A DNA stretch of 64,000 nucleotides, from positions 1 through 64,000 of the forward strand of contig DIMW01000003.1 in the NCBI GenBank assembly GCA_002425765.1, in the 5' to 3' direction. The position numbers and the translations under genes were made by a program. Source of the stretch: Spirochaetaceae bacterium UBA5556. GTDB lineage: Bacteria; Spirochaetota; Spirochaetia; Treponematales; Rectinemataceae. Shown piece by piece: positions 51,918-60,824 of the stretch. The notes beneath the pieces are model-generated. The model was not told the DNA's origin, did not search any database, and saw nothing but the letters and a program-made list of their open reading frames with translations. Each line of letters begins with the position of its first letter. The stretch's first letter is position 1.

Positions 51918-52844
51918 ATGAAGATACTTGTTACAGGAGCATCCGGACTACTCGGCCGCTCGCTCATGAGACTTCTGGCGGGGCGCCCTGATTTCGAGGT
52001 GAGGGGTGTCGCTTTTTCGAGGGCGGCGCTACCGCTTGAAAAGCTGGATTTGACCGACGAGAGCGCGGTCGCGCTGTTTTTTGCTCAGTATCGGCCTGAC
52101 GTGGTGATGCATCTGGCCGCCGAGCGACGCCCCGACGTCGTCGATACGGAACTGCCGAAGGCGCAGGCGATCAATGTGGACGCGACGCGGATTGTCGCGC
52201 GTGAATGCTCGAAACACAGAGCTTTTCTGCTGCTCGTCTCCACCGATTATGTCTATGACGGCTCATCGCCGCCGTATTACCCCAGCTCCCCTGTCCATCC
52301 TCTCAACGCATATGGCCGCATGAAACTGGAAGCAGAGTATACCGCCGAAATGGCGCTTTCCGGCGCCGTACCTTCCTCCGGAGGGCACCCCGCCGGCGCC
52401 GTGCTGCGCATTCCGGTTCTCTATGGGCCCGTGGAATCGCTCCGGGAGTCTTCGGTCACGGAAGTGGCTCTTGCCCTCAAATCCAGCTCACCTCAAAAAG
52501 TGGATCACTGGGCCCGACGATATCCGGCGCATGTCGATGATGTTTCGTCCGCGATAATGGCCGTTGTCGATGCGTGTCTGAGAGGAAAGGGCGACTTTGG
52601 TCCCTTCCCCCGCTTTTTGCTCTCGGGCGACCATGCCTACACGAAGTATGAGATGGTGCAGATCATGGCCAGAACGCTGGGCCTCGATGCGAGCCACTTG
52701 CGGCCCGACCCCTCGCCGCCATCTGGCGCTCTCCGCCCGCGCGACTGCCACATGGACACCTCGCTCCTTGAATCGCTCGGCTGGTATCAGAAAAAGGAAT
52801 TCGAATCGGAGATAGGCGGAATTTTGAGACCGTTTTTCTTCTGA
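51918..52844 (+). CDS. RmlD-like NAD(P)-dependent sugar-nucleotide reductase
   Basis: 308-residue extended SDR. ILVTGASGLLGRSLMRLLAG at the start, LDLTDESAV, VVMHLAAERRPD, LLVSTDYVYDGSSPPY and the active-site YGRMKLEAE match dTDP-4-dehydrorhamnose reductases and the related regulatory MAT2B proteins. No other rhamnose genes lie nearby, so a specific substrate is uncertain. A 7-bp hairpin at 51871-51896 lies in its leader. Confidence 0.82.
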   Translation: MKILVTGASGLLGRSLMRLLAGRPDFEVRGVAFSRAALPLEKLDLTDESAVALFFAQYRPDVVMHLAAERRPDVVDTELPKAQAINVDATRIVARECSKHRAFLLLVSTDYVYDGSSPPYYPSSPVHPLNAYGRMKLEAEYTAEMALSGAVPSSGGHPAGAVLRIPVLYGPVESLRESSVTEVALALKSSSPQKVDHWARRYPAHVDDVSSAIMAVVDACLRGKGDFGPFPRFLLSGDHAYTKYEMVQIMARTLGLDASHLRPDPSPPSGALRPRDCHMDTSLLESLGWYQKKEFESEIGGILRPFFF

Positions 52845-52921
52845 AGCAGGCGAGGCACTCCCTTGGCCCCGGCGCCACGAGTAGAGGGTCTTGCTGTCAA
52901 ACACAGGGCGCCCGGATCTGA

Positions 52922-54340
52922 CTAATCTTCCATATCAAAAATCTTCCCCGGGTTCATGATGAGATTCGGGTCCCAGGCGCGCTTGATGGTTTTGAGAAGC
53001 TCAAGCTCGGTGGGGCTCATGAATTTTTTCATGAAGTCTTTGCGCTTGAGACCGATGCCGTGTTCGCCCGAGATTTTGCCGCCCAGTTTCGTGATGGCCT
53101 CGTACAGCGCCGCGAGGGACAGAGGTTCGATGCGGTGCCAGTCTTCCATGGGCATATTGGGATCTTTGACAAGAGTCGCGTGGAGATTGCCGTCGCCCGC
53201 GTGCCCGTAGCAGGGAATGGTGATGCCGAATTGTCCGGAGATCCGGTCGAGTTCCGGAATGACGGCGGGAATCGCCGCGGGGGGTACGACGATGTCTTCG
53301 AGGCTCTGGATGGGGCAGTAGACCTTGAAGGCCTCGGCGACGTTCCTGCGAATCGCCCAGAGGCGCTCCTGCGTCGTGCGGTTGTCCGCTACATAGACTT
53401 CGATGGCTCCCCGCTCCATGCACAGGTCGCCCACGGCCTCTGCTTCGCTCTCGACAAGGGCGGGGTTCCTGCCGTCCATCTCGATGAGCAGCATCGCGCC
53501 GCACTCCGCGTACGGCAGATTCTCGTTCAGATAGGCGCAGGAAGTCTCCACACTCCGGCGGTCCATGAATTCGATGGCGGTCGGGATGAGGCCTTTGGAG
53601 AGAATGACGGGGACGCAGGATATCGCCTCCTGGGGGCTGCGGAAGAGTACGAGCAGGTCGGATTTCGCGGCGGGCAGGCCGATGAGCTTGATGATGGCCG
53701 CGGTCGCGATGCCGAGCGTTCCTTCAGAGCCGACGATGAGGTGGACAAGGTCGTAGCCGGTCACGTCTTTGGCGAGCTTTCCTCCTAGCCAGACGACTTC
53801 GCCCGCGGGCGTGACGAATTCGAGCCCGAGGATATAGCGCGATGTCACGCCATATTTTATCGCCTTCCCTCCGCCCGCGTTTTCCGCGATGTTGCCACCG
53901 AGGGTACAGGTCTCCAGGCTCATGGGATAGCCGGCGTAGAACAGACCTCTGTCCCTGACGAGATTGTTGATCTCGTTGGTGACGATGCCGGTCTCGACGG
54001 TCATGGTGAGATTGTCGTAGTCGATTTCTCGGACGTGGTTCATCTTTTCGAGCGACAGCACGATGCCGCCGTAGACCGGGATGGCGCCGCCCGAAAGCCC
54101 GCTCCCCGCGCCGCGGGGAGTGACGGGTATGCGAGCGCGGTTCGCGAGTCTGACGATTTCGGAGACAGCCGTGGTCGACTGGGGCGTCACGACGACATCG
54201 GGCATGTGGCCATATTCTTCCTTGGAGGTTTCGTCGTGGGAAAAGGTCTCGATGCGGGAGGGATCGAGAAGAACATTCCGTTCTCCGGCGATGCGGATGA
54301 GCTCGCCGATGATTTGTTTGTCGATGTGATTATATGTCAT
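52922..54340 (-). CDS. GlcD-type FAD-linked oxidoreductase, probable 2-hydroxyacid (lactate) dehydrogenase
   Basis: 472 residues. The FAD domain carries VTPRGAGSGLSGGAIPVYGG (PCMH family), GNIAENAGGGKAIKYGVT and LVHLIVGSEGTLGI; the C-terminal half has CYGHAGDGNLHATL and GKISGEHGIGLKRKDFM with metal and flavin contacts. Members oxidise glycolate or lactate. Its position 2 bases after fused EtfBA suggests a lactate dehydrogenase/Etf electron-confurcating complex as in acetogens. Substrate is inferred. Confidence 0.92.
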   Translation of the reverse strand: MTYNHIDKQIIGELIRIAGERNVLLDPSRIETFSHDETSKEEYGHMPDVVVTPQSTTAVSEIVRLANRARIPVTPRGAGSGLSGGAIPVYGGIVLSLEKMNHVREIDYDNLTMTVETGIVTNEINNLVRDRGLFYAGYPMSLETCTLGGNIAENAGGGKAIKYGVTSRYILGLEFVTPAGEVVWLGGKLAKDVTGYDLVHLIVGSEGTLGIATAAIIKLIGLPAAKSDLLVLFRSPQEAISCVPVILSKGLIPTAIEFMDRRSVETSCAYLNENLPYAECGAMLLIEMDGRNPALVESEAEAVGDLCMERGAIEVYVADNRTTQERLWAIRRNVAEAFKVYCPIQSLEDIVVPPAAIPAVIPELDRISGQFGITIPCYGHAGDGNLHATLVKDPNMPMEDWHRIEPLSLAALYEAITKLGGKISGEHGIGLKRKDFMKKFMSPTELELLKTIKRAWDPNLIMNPGKIFDMED

Positions 54341-54342
54341 CT

Positions 54343-56427
54343 TTATGCCCCCTTGGAGGTGTCGGCCCTGTTTTCAGCGACATGCGGGGCTGCTGCCGGG
54401 GTGTCTGACGAAAGTATGGAAGGCTCGTGCGGCGCGGCGCCGGTGGATCGTTGTCGCAGGCGCGCCGTGAGCCGAGGCAGAATCTCAAAGAGGTCTCCCA
54501 CTATCGCGAGGTCGGCGACGGCGTGGATGGGCGCGTCGGGATCGGTATTGATCGAGATGATCGTCCTGGCGGTGCGAATGCCCGCCAAGTGCTGGATGGC
54601 GCCGGAAATCCCCGCACCCAGGTAGATTTCGGGCGATATGGTTTTGCCGCTGAGCCCTACTTGGTGAGAATAGGAAATCCACCCTCTGTCGACCGCTTCT
54701 CGACTTGCTCCGACCACCGCGCCGAGGCTGTGGGCAAGTTCGCGGATAAGCTTGAAATTGTCGGCTTTCTTGAGCCCGCGGCCGCCCGAGACGACGATGC
54801 GCGCGCCTTCGAGGTTTTCGAAATCCTTAATGTTGCTCTCCATGGAGAGGACTTGAACCGGCGACCTGGGAGTGTCTTTTTTCGTCAGAGATTCGTACGA
54901 CAGGCGAATCACCGCTCCCCGGCGTTCAGGATCGGGAGACAGAGGCTGCATCGAATGCGGGCGGACTGTGGCCATCTGGGGCTTGTGGCGTGCCGTTTTG
55001 ATAGTGGCCATGATATTGCCGCCTATCGCGGGCCGTGTCTGGAGAAGGAGGCCCGTCCCTTCTTCAATGGCGAGTTCGGTACAGTCGGCGGTGAGCCCCG
55101 TGCCAAGCTTCGCCGCGAGATAGGGCATGAGGGTGCGCCCCGTTGTCGTGGCCGCGGCAAGGAAGACTTCGGGGTTGCGTGCGCGGACGAGGTTTGCCAA
55201 CGCCTCGACCCAACGTTCGCAGATAAAGTTGCCGAGAAGCGGAGATTCAATCGCGACAACCCTGTCCGCGCCGTGGGCGATCAGCGCACCCGCGTCCTTT
55301 TCGGAAAGAGCCGAGGTGAGCACTACGGCCGCCAAAAGCGCCCCGCGGTTGTCCGCGAGTGCCCGGGCCCGCGCGAGCAGCTCAAACGAGGCTATGTCGA
55401 GGCCGCTCGAACGGCGCTCCGCCAGTATCCAGAATTCAGGTTTTGCAGGGGCCGCTGCGGTGTCGGGACTTGGCGCGCCTCCTGCAATTGGAGAGCGTTC
55501 CAGGGCAGAGCTTAAAGCAGAAGAAGTGGCAAAAGGCGATGAAGGGGTGGACGCTCCGTCCTCAACCGTGGCCTTGTCAAGAATGCCCTTCTTCTCAAAA
55601 AGCGCCAGGATGTGATCGATTGCCTTTTCGATGCCCGCTTCGTCAGCGGCCACGATTCGCAGGCCATTGCGCGCAACTTTCGGATAAAAAATCTTTGTGA
55701 CGCGTGTCGGCGAGCCGATAAGCCCTGTGGTGGCAGGATCAAGACCGAGGTCACTGGCTCCCCAACGCGCAATCTCCTCACTTCGGGCGAATTTTTTGCC
55801 GCGCAGGGTCGGGAGGCGCGGCGAAGCGATCTCCTTTACGACCGTAACAAGACACGGCGGCGCAGCCTCGAGCACCTGATAGCCCTCCTCGGTGAGGCGG
55901 CGGACACGGATCGCCGCTGGCGTGGTTTTATGGAGAAAAACGCTGTCGGCGGTCGTCGTGTCGGACAAGGGGGCGGCCTCGATTTCCAGGGAGCTTACAT
56001 ACGTGAGAACAGGAAGATCGAGCCATGCGGCGACTGCGGGGCCGACCTGTCCGGTGTCTCCGTCGGTCGCCCGTTCGCCCGCGAGGATGAGGTCAACGTC
56101 CCCCACGCGTCGGACCGCTTCGGCCAGCACCCGCGACGTCGCCCAGGTGTCCGAACCGGCAAAGGCCCTGTCGGTCAGCAGAATCGCGCCGTCGCAGCCC
56201 ATCGAAAGCGACTCCCTGAGGGCCCGCTCCGCGTCCGGAGGTCCCATCGAGAGCGCCGTGACGCGGGCTCCGAGCTTCTCTTTCAGCACGAGCGCCTCTT
56301 CGATCGCGTACAGATCGAGAGGGTTTATGATGCTCTCGAGCCCCGAGCGCACCATCGTGCCGGTCTCCGGATCCATTTTGACCTTGTCGGTTTCGGGTAC
56401 TTGTTTAATGAGAACGAGGATATGCAT
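54343..56427 (-). CDS. Fused electron transfer flavoprotein, EtfB-EtfA
   Basis: 694 residues in one frame. Residues 1 to about 275 are EtfB (MHILVLIKQVPETDKVKM, INPLDLYAIEEAL, LAGERATDGDTGQVGPAVAAW). A Ser/Pro/Ala-rich linker of about 40 residues follows, then EtfA to the end (about 330-694) with the FAD-binding VSGGRGL, SYSHQVGLSGKTISPEIYLG, GISGAIQHLAGIR and IINTD-like ISINTDPDAPI. Most bacteria encode the two subunits separately. Paired with the GlcD-type dehydrogenase it may confurcate electrons. The bifurcating-type NAD site cannot be judged by eye. Confidence 0.92.
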   Translation of the reverse strand: MHILVLIKQVPETDKVKMDPETGTMVRSGLESIINPLDLYAIEEALVLKEKLGARVTALSMGPPDAERALRESLSMGCDGAILLTDRAFAGSDTWATSRVLAEAVRRVGDVDLILAGERATDGDTGQVGPAVAAWLDLPVLTYVSSLEIEAAPLSDTTTADSVFLHKTTPAAIRVRRLTEEGYQVLEAAPPCLVTVVKEIASPRLPTLRGKKFARSEEIARWGASDLGLDPATTGLIGSPTRVTKIFYPKVARNGLRIVAADEAGIEKAIDHILALFEKKGILDKATVEDGASTPSSPFATSSALSSALERSPIAGGAPSPDTAAAPAKPEFWILAERRSSGLDIASFELLARARALADNRGALLAAVVLTSALSEKDAGALIAHGADRVVAIESPLLGNFICERWVEALANLVRARNPEVFLAAATTTGRTLMPYLAAKLGTGLTADCTELAIEEGTGLLLQTRPAIGGNIMATIKTARHKPQMATVRPHSMQPLSPDPERRGAVIRLSYESLTKKDTPRSPVQVLSMESNIKDFENLEGARIVVSGGRGLKKADNFKLIRELAHSLGAVVGASREAVDRGWISYSHQVGLSGKTISPEIYLGAGISGAIQHLAGIRTARTIISINTDPDAPIHAVADLAIVGDLFEILPRLTARLRQRSTGAAPHEPSILSSDTPAAAPHVAENRADTSKGA

Positions 56428-56822
56428 TCAGACTCTCCGGGGCTTTAGTGTGGCACATGCTCGTCCTTTCCGGCAAGTATGGATAAATATTTTTTTCAAC
56501 TATTTGTCCGAATTTAAAAAATTTTTTTGAAAAAATGTCACACTGCTTGAAACTCCGATCAATACCGCAAGGGGTGTTTGTTCGACATCAACCGGGCGAT
56601 CGAGCGCGTGTCAAAAGTTTGCTTGGAGCGGGCTGAATGCGGGCGGCCGCGTGTCACGCGACTTTTTGCTTGTCAACTTCGAGATATCTGAGGCTTCACA
56701 CGGTCTCTTTTCGGGTTTCTATCGTTTATAATCCTCTCAAAATGAGATGGAGCTGTCCAGTTCAGATTCCTGGACAGCTCCATCTCGTTAGACCATTTAC
56801 ACGTATATCGACGATACTAGAA
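56428..56822. other. Intergenic region with a strong hairpin
   Basis: 395 bases without a gene. The etf-side third is AT-rich and likely holds the promoter of the minus-strand etf genes (for example TTGAAAAAAAT-like tracts), but no clean pair of boxes was found. The hairpin at 56741-56789 is described separately. Confidence 0.5.
56741..56789 (-). terminator. Terminator-like 20-bp hairpin after the geranylgeranyl-reductase-like gene
   Basis: Arms at 56741-56760 and 56770-56789 pair over 20 positions with a single G-U, around a 9-base loop. On the minus strand the second arm runs into CATTTTG, a short T tract. It lies 34 bases after the stop of the flavoprotein gene. The unusual length of the stem also allows another role, such as an RNA-processing site. 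Confidence 0.65.
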
Positions 56823-58049
56823 TTATTGTGTGATTTTTTTGTCCGACAGCACGATCTCTTTATGAAGCACCTCAGTGATGAACTTCACCACAGACTGATC
56901 GTAAATCAGATGTGGGTATCCCGGCTGAGTCTTGGCCCAAAGCTGGAATTGCTTCATGGTTTTTTTGTTGGCCAGGATGTTGTCCCTGAAATTGGCGTTA
57001 TACTCAAGTCCGGGATTCAACTCCTTGCCGACCAGCGTCTGGAATTCGGAGAATTTCTTTTCGGAAAAATCTCCGGAAGACAGGACTTCCGGCAGGAAGG
57101 ATGCGGCGACTCTTCCGCCGATCATGGAAGACGGGATGCCGTATTCAAATGCCGCTTCTGCCGAACTGACGGCGTCGCCAATGACCACCGCCCCCGGCGC
57201 GTAATTCTTTTCAATTTTGCGGCTGCCGGGCAGACGCCAGCCTTTTAGCTTCTCAACCGGCCTGGCATTATGCATGCGTTCCCGGCCGAATTTCGTGTTT
57301 TCGCACCACCACTGGAACAGCCCTTCCAGCGTCATGCCTGTTTCGCGCAGATACTTTTCGGCAATCGTGATGCCTACGCTCGCATATTTGCCTTGATACA
57401 GCGGTGCGACCCATGTCAGACAGATCGGGCTGTAGGTCGGCTTGGGTAAGGTGGAAGGCGTATAGAATTCCTCGAACTTGCCCTCCTCCATTCCTTCCAC
57501 ACCGTCATAGTAGGCCCGTCCGGCATAGAGGATATATTCGGGATCCTCTTTATAAATGCCGAGCTGTCTTGCCAGCGCCGAATGACTCCCGTCGGCGATG
57601 ACGACCGCATCCGCTTCCACTTCGATTTCCCTGTTGTTGTAGATGCCTTTGATGCCTCTGACCACGCCGCGCCGGATGATCAATTCTTCGGCCTGGAAAT
57701 TTTCCATAAAGTCGGCTCCGGACGTCAAAGCCCCGCGACGGATAATGTCGTCGCCGATGCGGCGGGGAGCGATGAGCCACGGTTCCACATCAAAGTCCGC
57801 GTACTCCTCATCAGGGTCGATGATGCGGAGGGCCTTTGGATTGCAGGCGGCCGCCGCTTTCATTTCATCCATGATGCCCATATCTTCGAAAAACGGATAG
57901 AGCGCCGGAAGATACGAATCTCCACAGATTTTATCGCGGGGCCATGTTTCTTTATCGATGAGCAGGACGTCTATACCCGCCTTTGCGAGATAAAACGCCG
58001 CGGTACTTCCCCCGGGCCCCGCACCGACCACAACAACCTGTCTTTTCAT
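56823..58049 (-). CDS. FAD-dependent oxidoreductase, geranylgeranyl reductase/FixC family
   Basis: 408 residues. FAD-binding VVVVGAGPGGSTAAFYLAKAG at the N-terminus (cited in part), KICGDSYLPALYPFFEDMG, and VVIADGSHSALARQLG, then GAVVIGDAVSSAEAAFEYGI, the second FAD motif typical of geranylgeranyl reductases and FixC. Possible roles are reduction of isoprenoid lipid or quinone, or electron transfer with the GltD-like partner encoded just upstream (ATGA overlap). No C-terminal membrane anchor is clear. Confidence 0.85.
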   Translation of the reverse strand: MKRQVVVVGAGPGGSTAAFYLAKAGIDVLLIDKETWPRDKICGDSYLPALYPFFEDMGIMDEMKAAAACNPKALRIIDPDEEYADFDVEPWLIAPRRIGDDIIRRGALTSGADFMENFQAEELIIRRGVVRGIKGIYNNREIEVEADAVVIADGSHSALARQLGIYKEDPEYILYAGRAYYDGVEGMEEGKFEEFYTPSTLPKPTYSPICLTWVAPLYQGKYASVGITIAEKYLRETGMTLEGLFQWWCENTKFGRERMHNARPVEKLKGWRLPGSRKIEKNYAPGAVVIGDAVSSAEAAFEYGIPSSMIGGRVAASFLPEVLSSGDFSEKKFSEFQTLVGKELNPGLEYNANFRDNILANKKTMKQFQLWAKTQPGYPHLIYDQSVVKFITEVLHKEIVLSDKKITQ

Positions 58050-59746
58050 TTCTCTCCTCCTTTTGCAACCGGTTCCATGGTGATAACGTCACCCTCTGGA
58101 CACTCCCTCTGGCATATGCCACAGCCGATGCATCTCTCTTCGTCAACCACTTGGTAGCCACAGCGAAGACAGCGAAGGACCTCCATCTGGGCAGCCTCAT
58201 CGTCAAAGCCTCCCTCGACCTCATCGAAAGAATGAATTCTCGATTCAGCGGCCAGCATGGGGATTTCGGGGCGGATGGATTTACGACGGTTATAGGGATA
58301 AATTTTTTCCGATAGTGGCGCACTGTGTAGTTCATGCGTATCCATGGGGTCTTTCAGGGTGCGCCCGCGGAGGGCTGCATCCACGTTCAGCGCGACTTTT
58401 CTGCCCGAGGCCATCGCATCGATGACTGAGCAGGCGCTCTTGCTGATATCGCCCGCAAAATACATCCTGTCACTCTTGAGACTGGACCATATCGTATCGG
58501 GCGCCTGACCGATGGCGACGACTGCCCAGTCGGCCTTAATAGTCATGGTGTCATTTTCGTCGAGTTCGCAGCTGATTTTGCCTTTGCCGTCCTTGGAGAA
58601 CGAAGTGACTTTGCAGACTTCCACTCCCTCGAGTTTCGGGTAGGTACCGACGAAGCGCATGGGGCTATGACTTTGTATCAGCGTGATGCCCTCCTCCTCG
58701 GCCTCTTTCAGCTCCCAGGGATGACAGGGAATCTCTTCATCGCATTCAAGGCAGACAGCCGTAACCTTGGTGGCGCCCATCCTGAGCGCAGTGCGGGCCG
58801 TGTCGATCGCCACACTGCCCCCGCCGATGACAACAACTTCTCCTCCCAGATTGAATATCTGGCCTGGATGCCGCCGTATCTCCTGTCTGTGGTTAACCTG
58901 TTCCATAAAGTCCATGGCGGTCATCACCCCGCTCAGCCGCCAACCCTCAATCTTCAGTTCCTTGGAATTGGGAGCACCGGCGGCGACAATGACGGCATCG
59001 TATTCTTTTTGGATCTTTTCCAGAGAGTGCTTGTTGATGCGTTCATTGAGCCGGATGGTGAGGCCTGCATTTTCAAGATTGGCAACCTCTTGGTCCACCA
59101 CGCTGCGGTCAAGCCGGAATTCCGGAATGCCCCGTTTCAGCATGCCGCCCGCTTCAGTGGCGCTCTCAAAGACTGTCACTTCATACCCAGCCCGTGAAAG
59201 ATAATGCCCGGCCGTCAGCCCCGCGGGCCCCGCACCGATCACGGCGATACGCTCGTCATAAAGACGAGGGTATTTTCCCGCCCGGAACGTTGTTTTTTCT
59301 CCGAGATACCGCTTGATACCACGAATGGCGATAGGCTCATCGATCAGGACACCACGTTTGCAGACCTGTTCGCAGGGGTGGTGGCAAATCCGCGCGCAGA
59401 CAGACGGAAGCGGGTTTTTGTCCCAGACCAGTTTATACGCCTCTTCCAGTTTGCCCGCGCGGGTCAGGTTGATGTATCCCTGAGGGCTGATCCCCAGGGG
59501 ACACCCCGTGGTACACGCTGCCTTCGTCGTAAATTCATACATCTCGTCAAAGGTCATCGCGTCTTGCTCCGTACACTCCGGACAAATCCGGCAGATAACC
59601 CTTTGGCTCTCACTGATGGCCTCCATCGGGCACAGTTCACGACAAGTCCCGCAGTTTACGCAGTTCCTGGGGTTAATGTGTGCAACAGCGGTTTTTTCAA
59701 CCGTAAATCCTTTTCCCTCGCCGGAAAGGATCTTTACGCTCCCCAT
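58046..59746 (-). CDS. Iron-sulfur flavoprotein, GltD/NADPH-dependent oxidoreductase-like
   Basis: 566 residues. N-terminal ferredoxin-like Cys cluster (INPRNCVNCGTCRELCP and CRICPEC, residues 20-60), GltD-type domain with CARICHHPCEQVCKRG near 122-137, FAD site VIGAGPAGLTAGHYL and NADPH site VVIGGGSVAIDTARTA, and a C-terminal CLRCGYQVVDEERCIGCGIC ferredoxin domain. It probably moves electrons from NAD(P)H to the downstream flavoprotein. ATG 59746 follows GGGAGG 6 bases before it; earlier ATGs in frame lack this. Under TetR-type control. Confidence 0.9.
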   Translation of the reverse strand: MGSVKILSGEGKGFTVEKTAVAHINPRNCVNCGTCRELCPMEAISESQRVICRICPECTEQDAMTFDEMYEFTTKAACTTGCPLGISPQGYINLTRAGKLEEAYKLVWDKNPLPSVCARICHHPCEQVCKRGVLIDEPIAIRGIKRYLGEKTTFRAGKYPRLYDERIAVIGAGPAGLTAGHYLSRAGYEVTVFESATEAGGMLKRGIPEFRLDRSVVDQEVANLENAGLTIRLNERINKHSLEKIQKEYDAVIVAAGAPNSKELKIEGWRLSGVMTAMDFMEQVNHRQEIRRHPGQIFNLGGEVVVIGGGSVAIDTARTALRMGATKVTAVCLECDEEIPCHPWELKEAEEEGITLIQSHSPMRFVGTYPKLEGVEVCKVTSFSKDGKGKISCELDENDTMTIKADWAVVAIGQAPDTIWSSLKSDRMYFAGDISKSACSVIDAMASGRKVALNVDAALRGRTLKDPMDTHELHSAPLSEKIYPYNRRKSIRPEIPMLAAESRIHSFDEVEGGFDDEAAQMEVLRCLRCGYQVVDEERCIGCGICQRECPEGDVITMEPVAKGGEK

Positions 59747-59857
59747 CTTGATACCTCCCATGATTTGATTTTCCAAGGAAATTTTTATGTTGAAAATGAT
59801 CCTCAACCCCATGCATGGCGTTCATGCCACAGAAAGACTTTCTGTATGGCACAATGT

Positions 59858-59886
59858 GATACTAGTATCCTATACTAGTATAGGAT
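59858..59886. promoter_or_regulatory. Two overlapping palindromic operators of the TetR-controlled redox operon
   Basis: A 12-bp perfect palindrome GATACTAGTATC (59858-59869) and a 20-bp perfect palindrome ATCCTATACTAGTATAGGAT (59867-59886) share three bases and the core TACTAGTA. They lie just downstream of the -10 element, an ideal place to block transcription. Confidence 0.8.
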
Positions 59887-59892
59887 TTTGAT

Positions 59893-59921
59893 ATTTTATT
59901 ACTGTTACGTTAATATGTCAA
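59893..59921 (-). promoter_or_regulatory. Promoter of the GltD-like/flavoprotein operon
   Basis: Minus-strand TTGACA (59921-59916) and TAAAAT (59898-59893) separated by 17 bases. The palindromic operators follow directly. Confidence 0.75.
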
Positions 59922-60007
59922 TATAAAAATATCGAAATTTTTCTATGGCTCTTTATAGGGGCCTCAGGCATTCTGTGAGTGTCAATAATGTATCCGTCAT
60001 CCGGTCG

Positions 60008-60679
60008 TTACGGCGAATTCAACCATTGTATCTTGTCTTCGCAGAAAACCGTAAAAGCATCGATATTTTTGCTTGTCAGCATCTCCTGGGTCTTCTTCAA
60101 TGTGACTCGTATTTCATCGTTCTGGCAATTCAATATTTCCATAAAAGAAGTCGTAATCTGTTCACAGATGGATATCACCTCTACCTGCAGTTCATCCCGG
60201 TAAAGGTAAAGCTCCATTCCTCCGGTAATCGAAAAAGTCAAGGCGATTTTTAGATCCCTATCTTTAATCTGCCCTAAATGACGGTCTTTCATTGAGCGCA
60301 ACCACCGATAGATGATATCAATCCAGCTCTCCAGCAGCTCCCGATGGGAAATGACATTGATATTGAAGCGATCCCATTTCCTGTCTTTTGAGACACTTTC
60401 CCAAAAAAGCCTGGTATAGACGGACAGGCCCAGGAAAAGCTCTCCCTCGGCAGGTATAAGATTCTCCACATACTCAAATGAGATACTTAACGTTTCCTCC
60501 AGGATGCTCTGAATGACATCGTTTTTTTTAGGGAAATAATGTTGCAGCAGGGATTTGCTAATACCAGCTTCATTTGCGATATCGCGCAAGAATACCTTAG
60601 TGTAGTCGGATTCTGTAAAAAGCCGATAGGCACAACGCAAAATTTCATTGCGTTTCGCACTGTTTTTAGGCATGGCCAT
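60008..60679 (-). CDS. TetR-family transcriptional regulator
   Basis: 223 residues. N-terminal helix-turn-helix (about 10-55) with NEILRCAYRLFTESDYTKVF and EAGISKSLLQHYFPKKNDVI, typical TetR residues. The C-terminal ligand domain begins with SISFEYVENLIPAEGELFLG and is not assigned. It lies 261 bases upstream of the redox operon and in the same direction. The 59858-59886 palindromes are its likely sites. The start is the ATG at 60679; 60673 is also possible. Confidence 0.9.
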   Translation of the reverse strand: MAMPKNSAKRNEILRCAYRLFTESDYTKVFLRDIANEAGISKSLLQHYFPKKNDVIQSILEETLSISFEYVENLIPAEGELFLGLSVYTRLFWESVSKDRKWDRFNINVISHRELLESWIDIIYRWLRSMKDRHLGQIKDRDLKIALTFSITGGMELYLYRDELQVEVISICEQITTSFMEILNCQNDEIRVTLKKTQEMLTSKNIDAFTVFCEDKIQWLNSP

Positions 60680-60824
60680 AATCTGTATTCCGCTTTCGTT
60701 CTTATGAGACGTTCCGAACTAGTTTAAAAAATATTATATCATACCGATCTATTGGATGAAGTCCTTTACCAAGGCAGGAGGCACCCCTCTCAAACTTGGT
60801 TCGGGGGCTCAATCGGAGACCCTC

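Noticed and set aside
54427..55515. Open + strand frame of about 362 codons over the Etf gene
   Set aside because: Antisense to the Etf fusion; Arg-rich and without any recognisable domain.
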